Shown piece by piece: positions 1-7,511 of a stretch of 64,000 nt of DNA (its first letter is position 1; each line of letters opens with the position of its first letter). Under the pieces are notes generated by a model. That model had not been told where the DNA came from. It ran no database searches and saw only the letters and a list, made by a program, of their open reading frames with translations. Origin of the DNA: LGRD01 sp031382215 (lineage in GTDB: Bacteria; Pseudomonadota; Gammaproteobacteria; Burkholderiales; Burkholderiaceae_C). Made by a program: the position numbers and the translations under genes. Where the stretch lies: positions 1 to 64,000 of the forward strand of contig JANMYQ010000188.1 in NCBI GenBank assembly GCA_031382215.1, written 5' to 3'.

Positions 1-21
1 CTTTGGCTTTGGCTTGCTCAT
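1..21 (-). CDS. 5' end of an unidentified gene leaving the window (partial)
   Basis: Only the first seven codons are inside the window, reading MSKPKPK from an ATG at 19-21 on the minus strand. The start overlaps the stop codon of the short upstream frame at 18-101 as ATGA, a typical sign of translational coupling. A Lys/Pro-rich start is too little to name a family. It is transcribed away from dnaE2, so the 1-315 interval is a divergent region. Confidence 0.35.
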
Positions 22-101
22 GCGCGCGCCTTTCGGGTGGCCTTCTTGACAGGCGCCCTGGGCGATCCGTTGGGCGGAGCCTTGGCCGCCGCCACGGTCA
101 T
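18..101 (-). CDS. possible 27-residue basic leader peptide or small protein
   Basis: A short minus-strand frame begins at an ATG preceded by GAGGTG at a good ribosome-binding distance, encodes 27 residues ending in the basic run KKATRKARA, and ends with TGA overlapping the ATG of the next frame (ATGA). In the same frame the next stop upstream lies 27 codons before this ATG. The SD-like sequence and coupling support it; its length and composition do not identify it. It could instead be chance in GC-rich DNA. Confidence 0.25.
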   Translation of the reverse strand: MTVAAAKAPPNGSPRAPVKKATRKARA

Positions 102-293
102 CTTCGCACCTCGGGCTCTGGCGCATCGTAGCAACCGCCGCCGGGCATCTGAGAAGCAGCGCTTGGCGCGTTGGTCCGTTCATGCAGAACCCTCCTGGAC
201 ATCGCTGGGTCGGGCGTAGGCCATCGACTGTGCGTCGCGGAGCCATCGAAGCTGCCGCTGTTCGCGGTTCCCAATCTCCGGCATTGCGATATG

Positions 294-309
294 CTGTATT
301 TTCATACAG
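294..309 (+). promoter_or_regulatory. LexA (SOS) box in front of dnaE2
   Basis: CTGTATTTTCATACAG is a perfect inverted CTGTAT-N4-ATACAG, matching the CTGT-N8-ACAG LexA consensus. It ends six bases before the dnaE2 ATG at 316, so LexA bound here would cover the promoter and start region. A hexamer TTGCGA lies about 10 bases upstream of the box and could serve as a -35 element. SOS induction of dnaE2 is well established in other bacteria; its use here is inferred from the site. Confidence 0.9.
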
Positions 310-315
310 TATCTC

Positions 316-3300
316 ATGCTCCCCCCCTACGCCGAGCTGCACTGCCGCAGCAACTTCAGCTTCCTGACCGGCGCCTCACACCCGGAAGAGCTGGTGCTGC
401 GCGCGGCGCACCTGGGTTACAGCGCGCTGGCGATCACCGACGAGTGTTCGCTGTCGGGCGTGGTGCGGGCGCACCCCGAGGCCAAACGTTGCGGCTTGCA
501 CCTGATCATCGGCAGCGAAATGCAGTTGACCCTGCCGGTGCCGGCCGGCACGGCGCCCGGCGAGCGCCACGCCCGCCTGGTGCTGCTGGCGCAGACGCGG
601 CGCGGCTACGGCAACCTGTCGCAGTGGATCACCGTGGCGCGCCGGCGCACGGCCAAGGGTAGCTACCTCGCGCACCCGTCCGACATCGAGGGCCGGGTGC
701 CCAACGCGCCCACGCTGACCGGCCTGCCCGATTGCCTGGCGCTGCTGCTGCCGGGCGCGGACCAGCCGTTCGAGCAGGTGTTCGCCCACGCGCTGTGGCT
801 CAAGACCTGGTTCCAGGAACGCGCTTCCATCGCGCTGGAACTGCTGCACCGGGCCGGCGACGAGGATCTGCAGGAACGCGTTCGGCAGGTGGCCGAACTC
901 GCCGCCCTGCCCATCGTCGCGGCCGGCGACGTGTTGATGCACCTGCGCTCGCGCAAGCCGCTGCAGGACACGCTCACCGCCACGCGCGTGGGCTTGCCGG
1001 TGGCGCAGTGCGGCTGGCGCCTGCAGCCCAACGCCGAGGCGCACCTGCGTTCGCGCGGCCGGCTGGGTGCGCTGTACGAACCGCAGTGGCTGCACAACAC
1101 ATTGGTGCTGGCCGGGAGTTGCCGCTTTTCCCTCGACGAGCTGCGCTACGAATACCCGCAAGAGATCGTGCCCGACGGCGAGACGCCGGCCTCGCACCTG
1201 CGCAAGCTCACCGAAGCCGGCGCGCTCAAGCGCTTCTCCCCGGCGAAACATCCGCAGGGCATCCCGCCCAAGGTGCGCGGGCAGATCGAACACGAACTCG
1301 CGTTGATCGCGCAGCTGAAGTACGAGCCGTACTTTCTGACCGTGGCCGACATCGTGCAGTGGGCGCGTGCACAAGGCATCTTGTGCCAGGGGCGCGGCAG
1401 CGCGGCCAATTCGGCGGTCTGTTATTGCCTGGGCGTGACGGAGGTGGATCCGTCGCGCATGAGCACACTCTTCGAGCGCTTCATCAGCGCCGAGCGTGGC
1501 GAGCCGCCCGACATCGATGTGGACTTCGAGCACCAGCGGCGCGAAGAAGTGATCCAGTACATCTACCGCAAGTTCGGCCGCCTCCGCGCGGCGCTGACGG
1601 CGGTGGTCATCTGCTACCGGCCGCGTTCAGCGGTGCGTGATGTCGGCAGGGCATTGGGCATCGACCTGCAGCGCATCGACGCCGTGGCCAAGAGCCAGCA
1701 GTGGTACGACGGCCGCAGCATCTCCGCTGAGCGCCTGCGGGAAAACGGCTTCGACCCCGACGCACCGATCACCAGACTGTGGGCCGAGCTGACGCACCAG
1801 TTGATCGGCTTCCCGCGCCACCTGAGCCAGCACCCGGGCGGCTTCCTGATCGCCAAGGAGCAGATCGCGCAGCTCGTGCCGGTGGAAAACACCGCGATGA
1901 CCCAGGCCGACGCGGTGCGCACCGTGATCCAGTGGGAGAAAGACGACCTCGACGCGCTCGGCCTGCTGAAGGTAGACGTGCTGGCGCTGGGCATGCTGAG
2001 CGCGATCCGGCGCGCGCTCGTCTTCATCGGCGCCAAGCGCGGTGCGCCGATGCAGATCCAGGACATCCTCGGCCACGGCGACGGCGAAGACACCGCTACC
2101 TACGACATGATCTGCGCGGCCGACACCGTGGGCGTGTTCCAGATCGAAAGCCGCGCGCAGATGAGCATGCTGCCGCGCCTGCAGCCGCGTTGTTTCTACG
2201 ATCTGGTGATCGAGGTGGCGATCGTGCGGCCCGGCCCGATCCAGGGCGGCATGGTGCACCCGTACCTGAAGCGCCGCAGCGGCGAGGAGCCGGTCGACTA
2301 CCCCAGCGACGAAGTCAAGCAGGCGCTCGCGCGCACCTGCGGCGTGCCGATCTTCCAGGAGCAGGTGATGCAGCTCGCCGTGCTGGCCGCCGACTTCACG
2401 CCCGGCGAAGCCGACAGCCTGCGCCGCGCCATGGCGGCCTGGAAGCGCAAAGGCGGGCTCGGGCCCTTCCACGAGCGGCTGGTCGGTCGCATGGTCGAGA
2501 AAGGCTATGAGCGCGACTACGCTGAGCGCATCTTCAAGCAGATCGAGGGCTTCGGCGAATACGGCTTCCCCGAAAGCCACGCCGCCAGCTTTGCGCTGCT
2601 GGTGTACGTGAGCTGCTGGATGAAGCGGCACCACCCCGACGCCTTTCTGGCCGCTCTGCTGAACAGCCAGCCGATGGGTTTTTACGCGCCCGCGCAACTG
2701 GTGCGCGACGCGCGCGAGCACGGCGTGCAGGTGCTGCCGGTCGATGTGCGGGTGAGTGGGTGGGAGAGTTCGCTGGAGGGGCTCAAACTCCCTCTCCCTC
2801 TCCCTCTGGGAGAGGGTTGGGGTGAGGGCCAGCAGCTTCACCCCGTGCGCCTCGGCCTCACCCGCATCAGCGGCCTCTCCGAAGACGCGGCGACACGCAT
2901 CGTTCAGGCCCGCGCCGAAGCGCCCTTCACCAGCCCCGAAGACCTGGCCCGCCGCGCCACGCTGAACGCGCACGACCTGCAAGCCCTCGCTGATGCCGGT
3001 GCCATGAACGGCCTGGCCGGGCACCGCCACCAGACCGCCTGGGCGGTGGCCGGCATCGACACGCGGCCGACTGAACTGCTGCGCCAGACCCGCGTGCACG
3101 AAGCCGCCGCGGTGCTTGCGCCGCCCACCGAAGCGCAAGACATGCTGGCCGACTACCGCGCCCTCGGCCTCACCTTGGGCCGCCACCCGCTGGCCTTGCT
3201 GCGCGCGCAGCTCGATGCTTTCAAGGTCCAGCCCGCCGCGGTGTTGCGTGCTTACCCGAACGGCCGCATCGCGCGCGCCAGCGGCCTGGTCACGCACCGC

Positions 3301-3558
3301 CAGCGGCCCGAGACGGCCAAGGGCACGGTGTTCGTGACGCTCGAAGATGACACCGGCGCCGTCAACGTGATCGTCTGGCCCGCGGTGGCCGAGGCGCAGC
3401 GCAAGCCGCTGCTGGCGGCGCGGCTGCTCACGGTGTTCGGCCAGTGGCAGCGCCAGGGGGATGACGAACACGCGGTGATGCACCTGCTGGCCACCAAGAT
3501 GATCGACCACTCGCACCTGCTGGGCGGGCTGGTGGGGCGCAGCCGCGACTTCCGCTGA
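316..3558 (+). CDS. dnaE2: error-prone DNA polymerase III alpha subunit DnaE2 (ImuC)
   Basis: 1080 residues, the usual DnaE2 size. The N-terminal PHP domain starts AELHCRSNFSFLTGASHPEEL (first 20 residues of the mature motif region); the catalytic palm carries PDIDVDF near residue 397, and the RPGPIQGG finger motif is near 637; a helix-hairpin-helix and OB-fold region follow. DnaE2 works with ImuA and ImuB in damage-induced mutagenic translesion synthesis. No imuA or imuB lies upstream, unlike the common imuA-imuB-dnaE2 operon, so any partners are elsewhere. The ATG at 316 matches the family N-terminus but has no clear Shine-Dalgarno and sits just behind the LexA box, so the mRNA leader must be very short. 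A palindromic repeat is inserted in frame near residues 824-838. Confidence 0.96.
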   Translation: MLPPYAELHCRSNFSFLTGASHPEELVLRAAHLGYSALAITDECSLSGVVRAHPEAKRCGLHLIIGSEMQLTLPVPAGTAPGERHARLVLLAQTRRGYGNLSQWITVARRRTAKGSYLAHPSDIEGRVPNAPTLTGLPDCLALLLPGADQPFEQVFAHALWLKTWFQERASIALELLHRAGDEDLQERVRQVAELAALPIVAAGDVLMHLRSRKPLQDTLTATRVGLPVAQCGWRLQPNAEAHLRSRGRLGALYEPQWLHNTLVLAGSCRFSLDELRYEYPQEIVPDGETPASHLRKLTEAGALKRFSPAKHPQGIPPKVRGQIEHELALIAQLKYEPYFLTVADIVQWARAQGILCQGRGSAANSAVCYCLGVTEVDPSRMSTLFERFISAERGEPPDIDVDFEHQRREEVIQYIYRKFGRLRAALTAVVICYRPRSAVRDVGRALGIDLQRIDAVAKSQQWYDGRSISAERLRENGFDPDAPITRLWAELTHQLIGFPRHLSQHPGGFLIAKEQIAQLVPVENTAMTQADAVRTVIQWEKDDLDALGLLKVDVLALGMLSAIRRALVFIGAKRGAPMQIQDILGHGDGEDTATYDMICAADTVGVFQIESRAQMSMLPRLQPRCFYDLVIEVAIVRPGPIQGGMVHPYLKRRSGEEPVDYPSDEVKQALARTCGVPIFQEQVMQLAVLAADFTPGEADSLRRAMAAWKRKGGLGPFHERLVGRMVEKGYERDYAERIFKQIEGFGEYGFPESHAASFALLVYVSCWMKRHHPDAFLAALLNSQPMGFYAPAQLVRDAREHGVQVLPVDVRVSGWESSLEGLKLPLPLPLGEGWGEGQQLHPVRLGLTRISGLSEDAATRIVQARAEAPFTSPEDLARRATLNAHDLQALADAGAMNGLAGHRHQTAWAVAGIDTRPTELLRQTRVHEAAAVLAPPTEAQDMLADYRALGLTLGRHPLALLRAQLDAFKVQPAAVLRAYPNGRIARASGLVTHRQRPETAKGTVFVTLEDDTGAVNVIVWPAVAEAQRKPLLAARLLTVFGQWQRQGDDEHAVMHLLATKMIDHSHLLGGLVGRSRDFR
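2788..2828. repeat. intragenic palindromic repeat (LPLPLGEGWGEG type)
   Basis: A pyrimidine-rich run followed by its complement: CCCTCTCCC at 2796-2804, TCT loop, GGGAGAGGG at 2808-2816, then TTGGGGTGAGGG. Read in the dnaE2 frame it gives the low-complexity run LPLPLPLGEGWGEG. This sequence is familiar from dispersed REP-like elements in proteobacteria that show up as the same peptide when they fall inside genes. It keeps the frame and lies between the polymerase core and the helix-hairpin-helix region, probably as a surface loop. Confidence 0.8.
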
Positions 3559-3677
3559 TGCCGTACAGGACGCGCAGGACGTGTAGGACATCGCCGACAA
3601 GCCGATGCGACGGCGTCCGACCGACAGCGCCCCGCGCGGCCGATAAATTTCTGCGCACAACTTCCAAGGAGACCCCG

Positions 3678-3869
3678 ATGTTCACTTTCAAGAACTCGCT
3701 GTACACCGTCGTCGCCGCCAGCGCCCTCGCGCTCGCCGCCTGCCAACCCGCTGAAGGGCCGCTGGAACGTGCCGGCAAGTCGGTCGATAAGGCGGCCGAA
3801 AAGGTCGGCGACCAGGCCGAAAAGGTTGGCGACAAGATCAAGGGCGCGGTCAACGACGCGAAGAAGTAA
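3678..3869 (+). CDS. small predicted lipoprotein
   Basis: 63 residues beginning MFTFKNSLYTVVAASALALAAC: a short basic start, a hydrophobic stretch and a LALAAC lipobox near residue 22, so a lipoprotein signal. The mature part is short, charged and helical with repeated K-V-G-D-x-A/I-E-K blocks, like small entericidin-type or Lpp-like envelope peptides. AAGGAGA at 3666-3672 is an excellent ribosome site and fixes the start. It stands alone between dnaE2 and yaaA. No specific function can be given. Confidence 0.8.
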   Translation: MFTFKNSLYTVVAASALALAACQPAEGPLERAGKSVDKAAEKVGDQAEKVGDKIKGAVNDAKK

Positions 3870-3955
3870 GCCGGCGGCGGCGGGCGCGCAGCGACAGCGC
3901 GCTCTGTTGACATCTTTCGATAGAGTCGCGGCTGTTCCTTCACGAACTCCGCCGC

Positions 3956-4732
3956 ATGCTGTTCCTGCTCTCGCCCGCCAAGTCGCTCGACTACGACACA
4001 CCCTCCACCGTCGCGCGCCCGAGCACGCCGCAGTTCGTCGACCGCTCGACCGAGCTGATCGAATTGCTGCGGCCCAAGAGCGCGGCACAGATCGCCCGGC
4101 TGATGGACTTGTCCAAGCCGCTGGCAGAACTCAACGTGGCGCGTTACGCGGCGTGGCGCCCGCGCTTCACCGCAAAGAACAGCAAGCCCGCGCTGCTGGC
4201 CTTCAACGGCGACGTTTATGAAGGCCTGAACGCCACCACCTTGAACGCCACCGAGCTGGCCTGGGCGCAGCGGCACGTGGCCATCTTGAGTGGCCTGTAC
4301 GGCGTGCTGCGGCCGCTCGACCGCATGCAGCCGTATCGCCTGGAGATGGGGACTGCGCTGCGCAACCCGCAGGGCAGGGACCTGTACGCGTTCTGGGGCG
4401 ACACGATCACCGAACACCTGAACGCACGCATGGCCGGCCAGGCAGCGCCCGTGGTCGTGAACCTGGCGTCGCAGGAATACTTCAAGGCCGTGCGCCGCGA
4501 GGCGCTCAACGCCAGAGTGATCGACTGCGTGTTCGAGGACTGGAAAAAAGGCCGCTACAAGATCATCAGCTTCTTCGCCAAGCGCGCGCGCGGGTTGATG
4601 GCGCGTTATGCGGTGAATGAGCGCCTGGCGCGGCCCGCCGGACTGAAAAAGTTCAACCTGGAAGGCTATGCGTTTGTCGCAGCGGTATCCGAGCCGGATC
4701 GGCTGGTGTTTCGGCGCCGCGTCGACGGCTGA
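3956..4732 (+). CDS. yaaA: peroxide stress protein YaaA (DUF328)
   Basis: 258 residues, full length for the UPF0246/YaaA family, with the conserved start MLFLLSPAKSLDY, the AFNGDVYEGL block and the LSGLYGVLRPLD motif followed by PYRLEMGT. In Escherichia coli YaaA limits free iron and oxidative DNA damage during hydrogen peroxide stress and binds DNA with a helix-hairpin-helix-like fold. It appears to be a single gene, 86 bases after a lipoprotein gene and 55 bases before an MFS transporter. Confidence 0.95.
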   Translation: MLFLLSPAKSLDYDTPSTVARPSTPQFVDRSTELIELLRPKSAAQIARLMDLSKPLAELNVARYAAWRPRFTAKNSKPALLAFNGDVYEGLNATTLNATELAWAQRHVAILSGLYGVLRPLDRMQPYRLEMGTALRNPQGRDLYAFWGDTITEHLNARMAGQAAPVVVNLASQEYFKAVRREALNARVIDCVFEDWKKGRYKIISFFAKRARGLMARYAVNERLARPAGLKKFNLEGYAFVAAVSEPDRLVFRRRVDG

Positions 4733-4787
4733 GCGCTGCCCACGCGACCGAGTGCATGAGCCTGTCCGGCCGCCCGAAGGTGCTCCA

Positions 4788-5966
4788 GTGAACATCCCGC
4801 GCCGCATCCTGCCGGCAGTGGCGCTGTCGCAGTTCGCCGGCACCTCGCTGTGGTTCGCGATCAATGCCGTGATGCCCGACCTGCAGCGCAGCGCGGCGCT
4901 ACCGGCGGCCGCCGCCGGCTGGCTCACGGCGGCGGTGCAAATCGGTTTCATCGCCGGCACGCTGGTGTTCGCGCTGCTCGCCGTGGCTGACCGGTTCTCG
5001 CCGCGCCTCGTGTTCCTGGGCTGCTCATTGGCTGGGGCCGCCCTGGCCGCCTCGACGGCGCTGCTGCCGCCCACGCTGAGCTTGCTGATCGTGCTGCGCT
5101 TTGCCACCGGCGTGTGCCTGGCCGGCATCTACCCGGTGGGCATGAAGATCGCCGCCGGCTGGTACGCGCAGGGGCTGGGCTGGGCGCTGGGGGTGCTGGT
5201 CGGCGCCCTGGTGCTGGGCACCGCGCTGCCGTTCGGCTTGCGCGCGCTGGGCACGGCCTGGGCGTGGCAGACGGTGATGCTCGTTGTTGCGCTGGTCGCG
5301 GCCGGCGGCGGCGCGCTGATGGCGCTCGCGGTGCCGGATGGCCCGCACCTGGTGCGCGCCGGCGCTGGCGCCAGGCTGTCGCCGCGTGCACTGGTCGTGA
5401 TCTGGACCGACCCGCGCCTGCGCGCATCGGTGCTCGGCTACTTTGGCCACATGTGGGAGCTGTACGCGCTGTTCGTGCTGCTGCCGACAATCGTCGCGCA
5501 ACGCTGGCAGGGCGCGGCGGCGTCGTGGTGGGTGTTTGGCGCAATTGCTGTCGGCGTGTTCAGTTGCGTGGCCGGCGGGCTGCTGGCGCGCCGCCTGGGC
5601 GGTGCCCGCGTGGCCGGCGCACAGCTAGCGTGCAGCGGCCTGTGCGGGCTGGTCTCGCCGTGGCTGCTGGACGCGCCGCTGTGGTTGTGGGCGCCGTGGC
5701 TGCTGTTATGGGGGGCCACTGTCTCGGGCGATTCACCGCAGTTCAGTGCGTTGACGGCCACCAACGCACCGCGCGCGCTGGTGGGCAGCGTGCTGACCCT
5801 GGTCAACAGCATCGGCTTCGCGATCTCGGTGGCCACGATCACCTTGTTCGCCGGCCTCGCCACCGTGTGGCCCTTGGCGCAGGTGCTGCCCTGGCTGGCG
5901 CTCGGGCCTGCACTCGGCGTGTGGTGCCTGCGGCCTCTGCTCACCGCGCAGGCGCGCCCGGCCTGA
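4788..5966 (+). CDS. MFS transporter
   Basis: 392 residues from a GTG start (GAAGG lies just upstream) with about twelve hydrophobic segments, an opening helix QFAGTSLWFAINAVMPDL and the loop sequence of a major facilitator superfamily carrier between helices 2 and 3 (ADRFSPRLVF). A second half with LARRLGGAR and a final pair of helices complete the fold. Substrate cannot be read from sequence; such 12-helix permeases may export drugs or take up small organic anions. An in-frame ATG 120 bases upstream has no ribosome site and would run back into yaaA, so the GTG is preferred. Confidence 0.85.
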   Translation: MNIPRRILPAVALSQFAGTSLWFAINAVMPDLQRSAALPAAAAGWLTAAVQIGFIAGTLVFALLAVADRFSPRLVFLGCSLAGAALAASTALLPPTLSLLIVLRFATGVCLAGIYPVGMKIAAGWYAQGLGWALGVLVGALVLGTALPFGLRALGTAWAWQTVMLVVALVAAGGGALMALAVPDGPHLVRAGAGARLSPRALVVIWTDPRLRASVLGYFGHMWELYALFVLLPTIVAQRWQGAAASWWVFGAIAVGVFSCVAGGLLARRLGGARVAGAQLACSGLCGLVSPWLLDAPLWLWAPWLLLWGATVSGDSPQFSALTATNAPRALVGSVLTLVNSIGFAISVATITLFAGLATVWPLAQVLPWLALGPALGVWCLRPLLTAQARPA

Positions 5967-6040
5967 CGCCGCTGCAGCGCGTTACACGCGGCCCGGTGTT
6001 CGGTGTCGAGGCGGCACCGGCATCCGGCAAAATGTCGCTC

Positions 6041-6892
6041 ATGAGCGATCAAGCCATCACGCCCGAGCTTCGCAAGTGGATCGTCGAGCAGGCATCTGCC
6101 GGCCAGCCGCCCGAAGCGGTGCTGAAGTCCATGCTGCACAGCGGCTGGAAAGAAGACGTGGCGCTGGCCGCGCTGGAAAACACGCTGCGTGGCCACCTCG
6201 AAGACCATGCCAAGGCCGCAGGCCTGCCGCCGCCCACGGTGGTGCCGGAGCCGATGGTGGGTGAACTGACCGCCGCCCTGGCGGCCGGCGACTGCGAGGT
6301 GCGTGTGCTGGCCAGCATGCGCAACCCGCGCGTCATCGTCTTCGGCGGCTTGTTGAGCGACGCCGAATGCGATCAGCTGGTCGATTTGGCCCGGGCCCGC
6401 CTGGTGCGCTCCGAAACGGTCGAGACGGCCACCGGCGGCAGCGAGGTGAATGCCGCCCGCACCAGCGACGGCATGTTCTTCTCGCGCGGCGAGACGGCCT
6501 TGATCAGCCGCATCGAAGAGCGCATGGCGAACCTGCTCGGCTGGCCGATCGAGAACGGCGAAGGCCTGCAGATCCTGCGCTACCGGCCCGGGGCCGAATA
6601 CAAGCCGCACTACGACTACTTCGACCCGGCGCTGTCGGGCACGCCCAGTATTCTGAAGCGCGGCGGCCAGCGCGTGGGCTCGCTGGTGTGCTACCTGAAC
6701 ACGCCCATCAAGGGCGGTGCCACGGTATTTCCGGACGTGCACCTTGATGTGGCGCCGATCAAAGGGAATGCCGTTTTCTTCAGCTACGACCGCCCTCACC
6801 CGATGACCCGCTCGCTGCACGGCGGCGCCCCGGTGGTCGAAGGCGAGAAGTGGGTGGCCACTAAGTGGATGCGCGAGGGTCGTTTCGACTAA
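6041..6892 (+). CDS. 2OG-Fe(II) dioxygenase, prolyl 4-hydroxylase alpha-subunit type
   Basis: 283 residues. The C-terminal half is the P4Hc double-stranded beta helix: iron ligands H190 and D192 in YKPHYDYFDP, distal H260 in MTRSLHGG and the 2-oxoglutarate-binding lysine K270 in EKWVATKWM. The N-terminal 90 residues are a helical extension seen in bacterial members. These enzymes hydroxylate proline or other residues of a protein using 2-oxoglutarate and oxygen; bacterial targets are mostly unknown. A second ATG nine bases upstream (6032) would add MSL. Confidence 0.9.
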   Translation: MSDQAITPELRKWIVEQASAGQPPEAVLKSMLHSGWKEDVALAALENTLRGHLEDHAKAAGLPPPTVVPEPMVGELTAALAAGDCEVRVLASMRNPRVIVFGGLLSDAECDQLVDLARARLVRSETVETATGGSEVNAARTSDGMFFSRGETALISRIEERMANLLGWPIENGEGLQILRYRPGAEYKPHYDYFDPALSGTPSILKRGGQRVGSLVCYLNTPIKGGATVFPDVHLDVAPIKGNAVFFSYDRPHPMTRSLHGGAPVVEGEKWVATKWMREGRFD

Positions 6893-7019
6893 GTGTTTCA
6901 ACATGTAAGTTGAGTCGCGCGGATTGTCGAACCCGGATCTGCTGTCAACGCCCCGCGCCGTGGTCCCGTTGTGTTTTGCGAGCAATCTGCTCGTCAACAG
7001 TCCTTCCAGGAGAACACAC

Positions 7020-7235
7020 ATGAACAAGATCCTCGCCGCATTGATCGCTTCGGCCTTCGCTATGGGCGCCTACGCGCAAGAAGCCAAGCCGGCTGCTCCG
7101 GCCGCTGCTGCCGCTCCGGCCGCTGCCGCTGCCCCGGCCGCTGCCGCTGCCAAGAAAGACATGGCTGCCCCGGCCAAGAAGGCTGCCAAGAAGGCTTCGA
7201 AGAAGAAGATGAAGGCTGACAAGCCGGCAGCCTGA
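7020..7235 (+). CDS. secreted Ala/Pro/Lys-rich small protein
   Basis: 71 residues with a clear signal peptide (MNKILAALIASAFAMGAYAQ, cut after AYA) and a mature chain made almost only of Ala, Pro and Lys: an APAAAAAPAAAAA tract, then a KKAAKKASKKKMK basic tail. CCAGGAGAA is the ribosome site. Composition resembles histone-H1-like tails, but the signal peptide places it in the periplasm. Two strong hairpins follow, so it is probably transcribed alone. Function unknown. Confidence 0.8.
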   Translation: MNKILAALIASAFAMGAYAQEAKPAAPAAAAAPAAAAAPAAAAAKKDMAAPAKKAAKKASKKKMKADKPAA

Positions 7236-7251
7236 ATTCAGGCTGAAGCCC

Positions 7252-7315
7252 GATTGAAGCTCGCCTGACGGGCTTCAATCGCGCTGACCAAGCCCGGCCC
7301 CGGCCGGGTTTTTTT
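7252..7315 (+). terminator. double hairpin with rho-independent terminator
   Basis: First hairpin: GATTGAAGC at 7252-7260 pairs perfectly with GCTTCAATC at 7272-7280 around an 11-base loop. Second: GCCCGGCC/GGCCGGG at about 7292-7308 followed by a run of seven T (7309-7315), a standard intrinsic terminator for the small secreted-protein gene. The first hairpin may protect the mRNA 3' end. Confidence 0.85.
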
Positions 7316-7511
7316 CGCCTGCAACTTTGGCCAGGGCCCCTTTTTCTTCCACCGGCCTCCCACCGGCCTCCCGCCTGCCTCCGGCCCGGCTTGTTTCGCC
7401 TGTGATCCCGGGCCCGGCGTATTTGCGTCCGCGCCCGGGTTGACATCTCCGGGCGGGTTCGGCTCTCCGCATTGGGGATGTTCAAGGGCGCGTTGTGCGC
7501 TACAACGCGAC

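Noticed and set aside
1627..3660. 677-codon open frame antisense to dnaE2
   Set aside because: Composition follows the shadow of a GC-rich gene (Arg/Ala/His/Gln rich), no domain, and it lies wholly over a certain gene.
7355..7385. CCTCCCACCGG tandem sequence after the terminator
   Set aside because: Short, imperfect low-complexity run without evidence for function.
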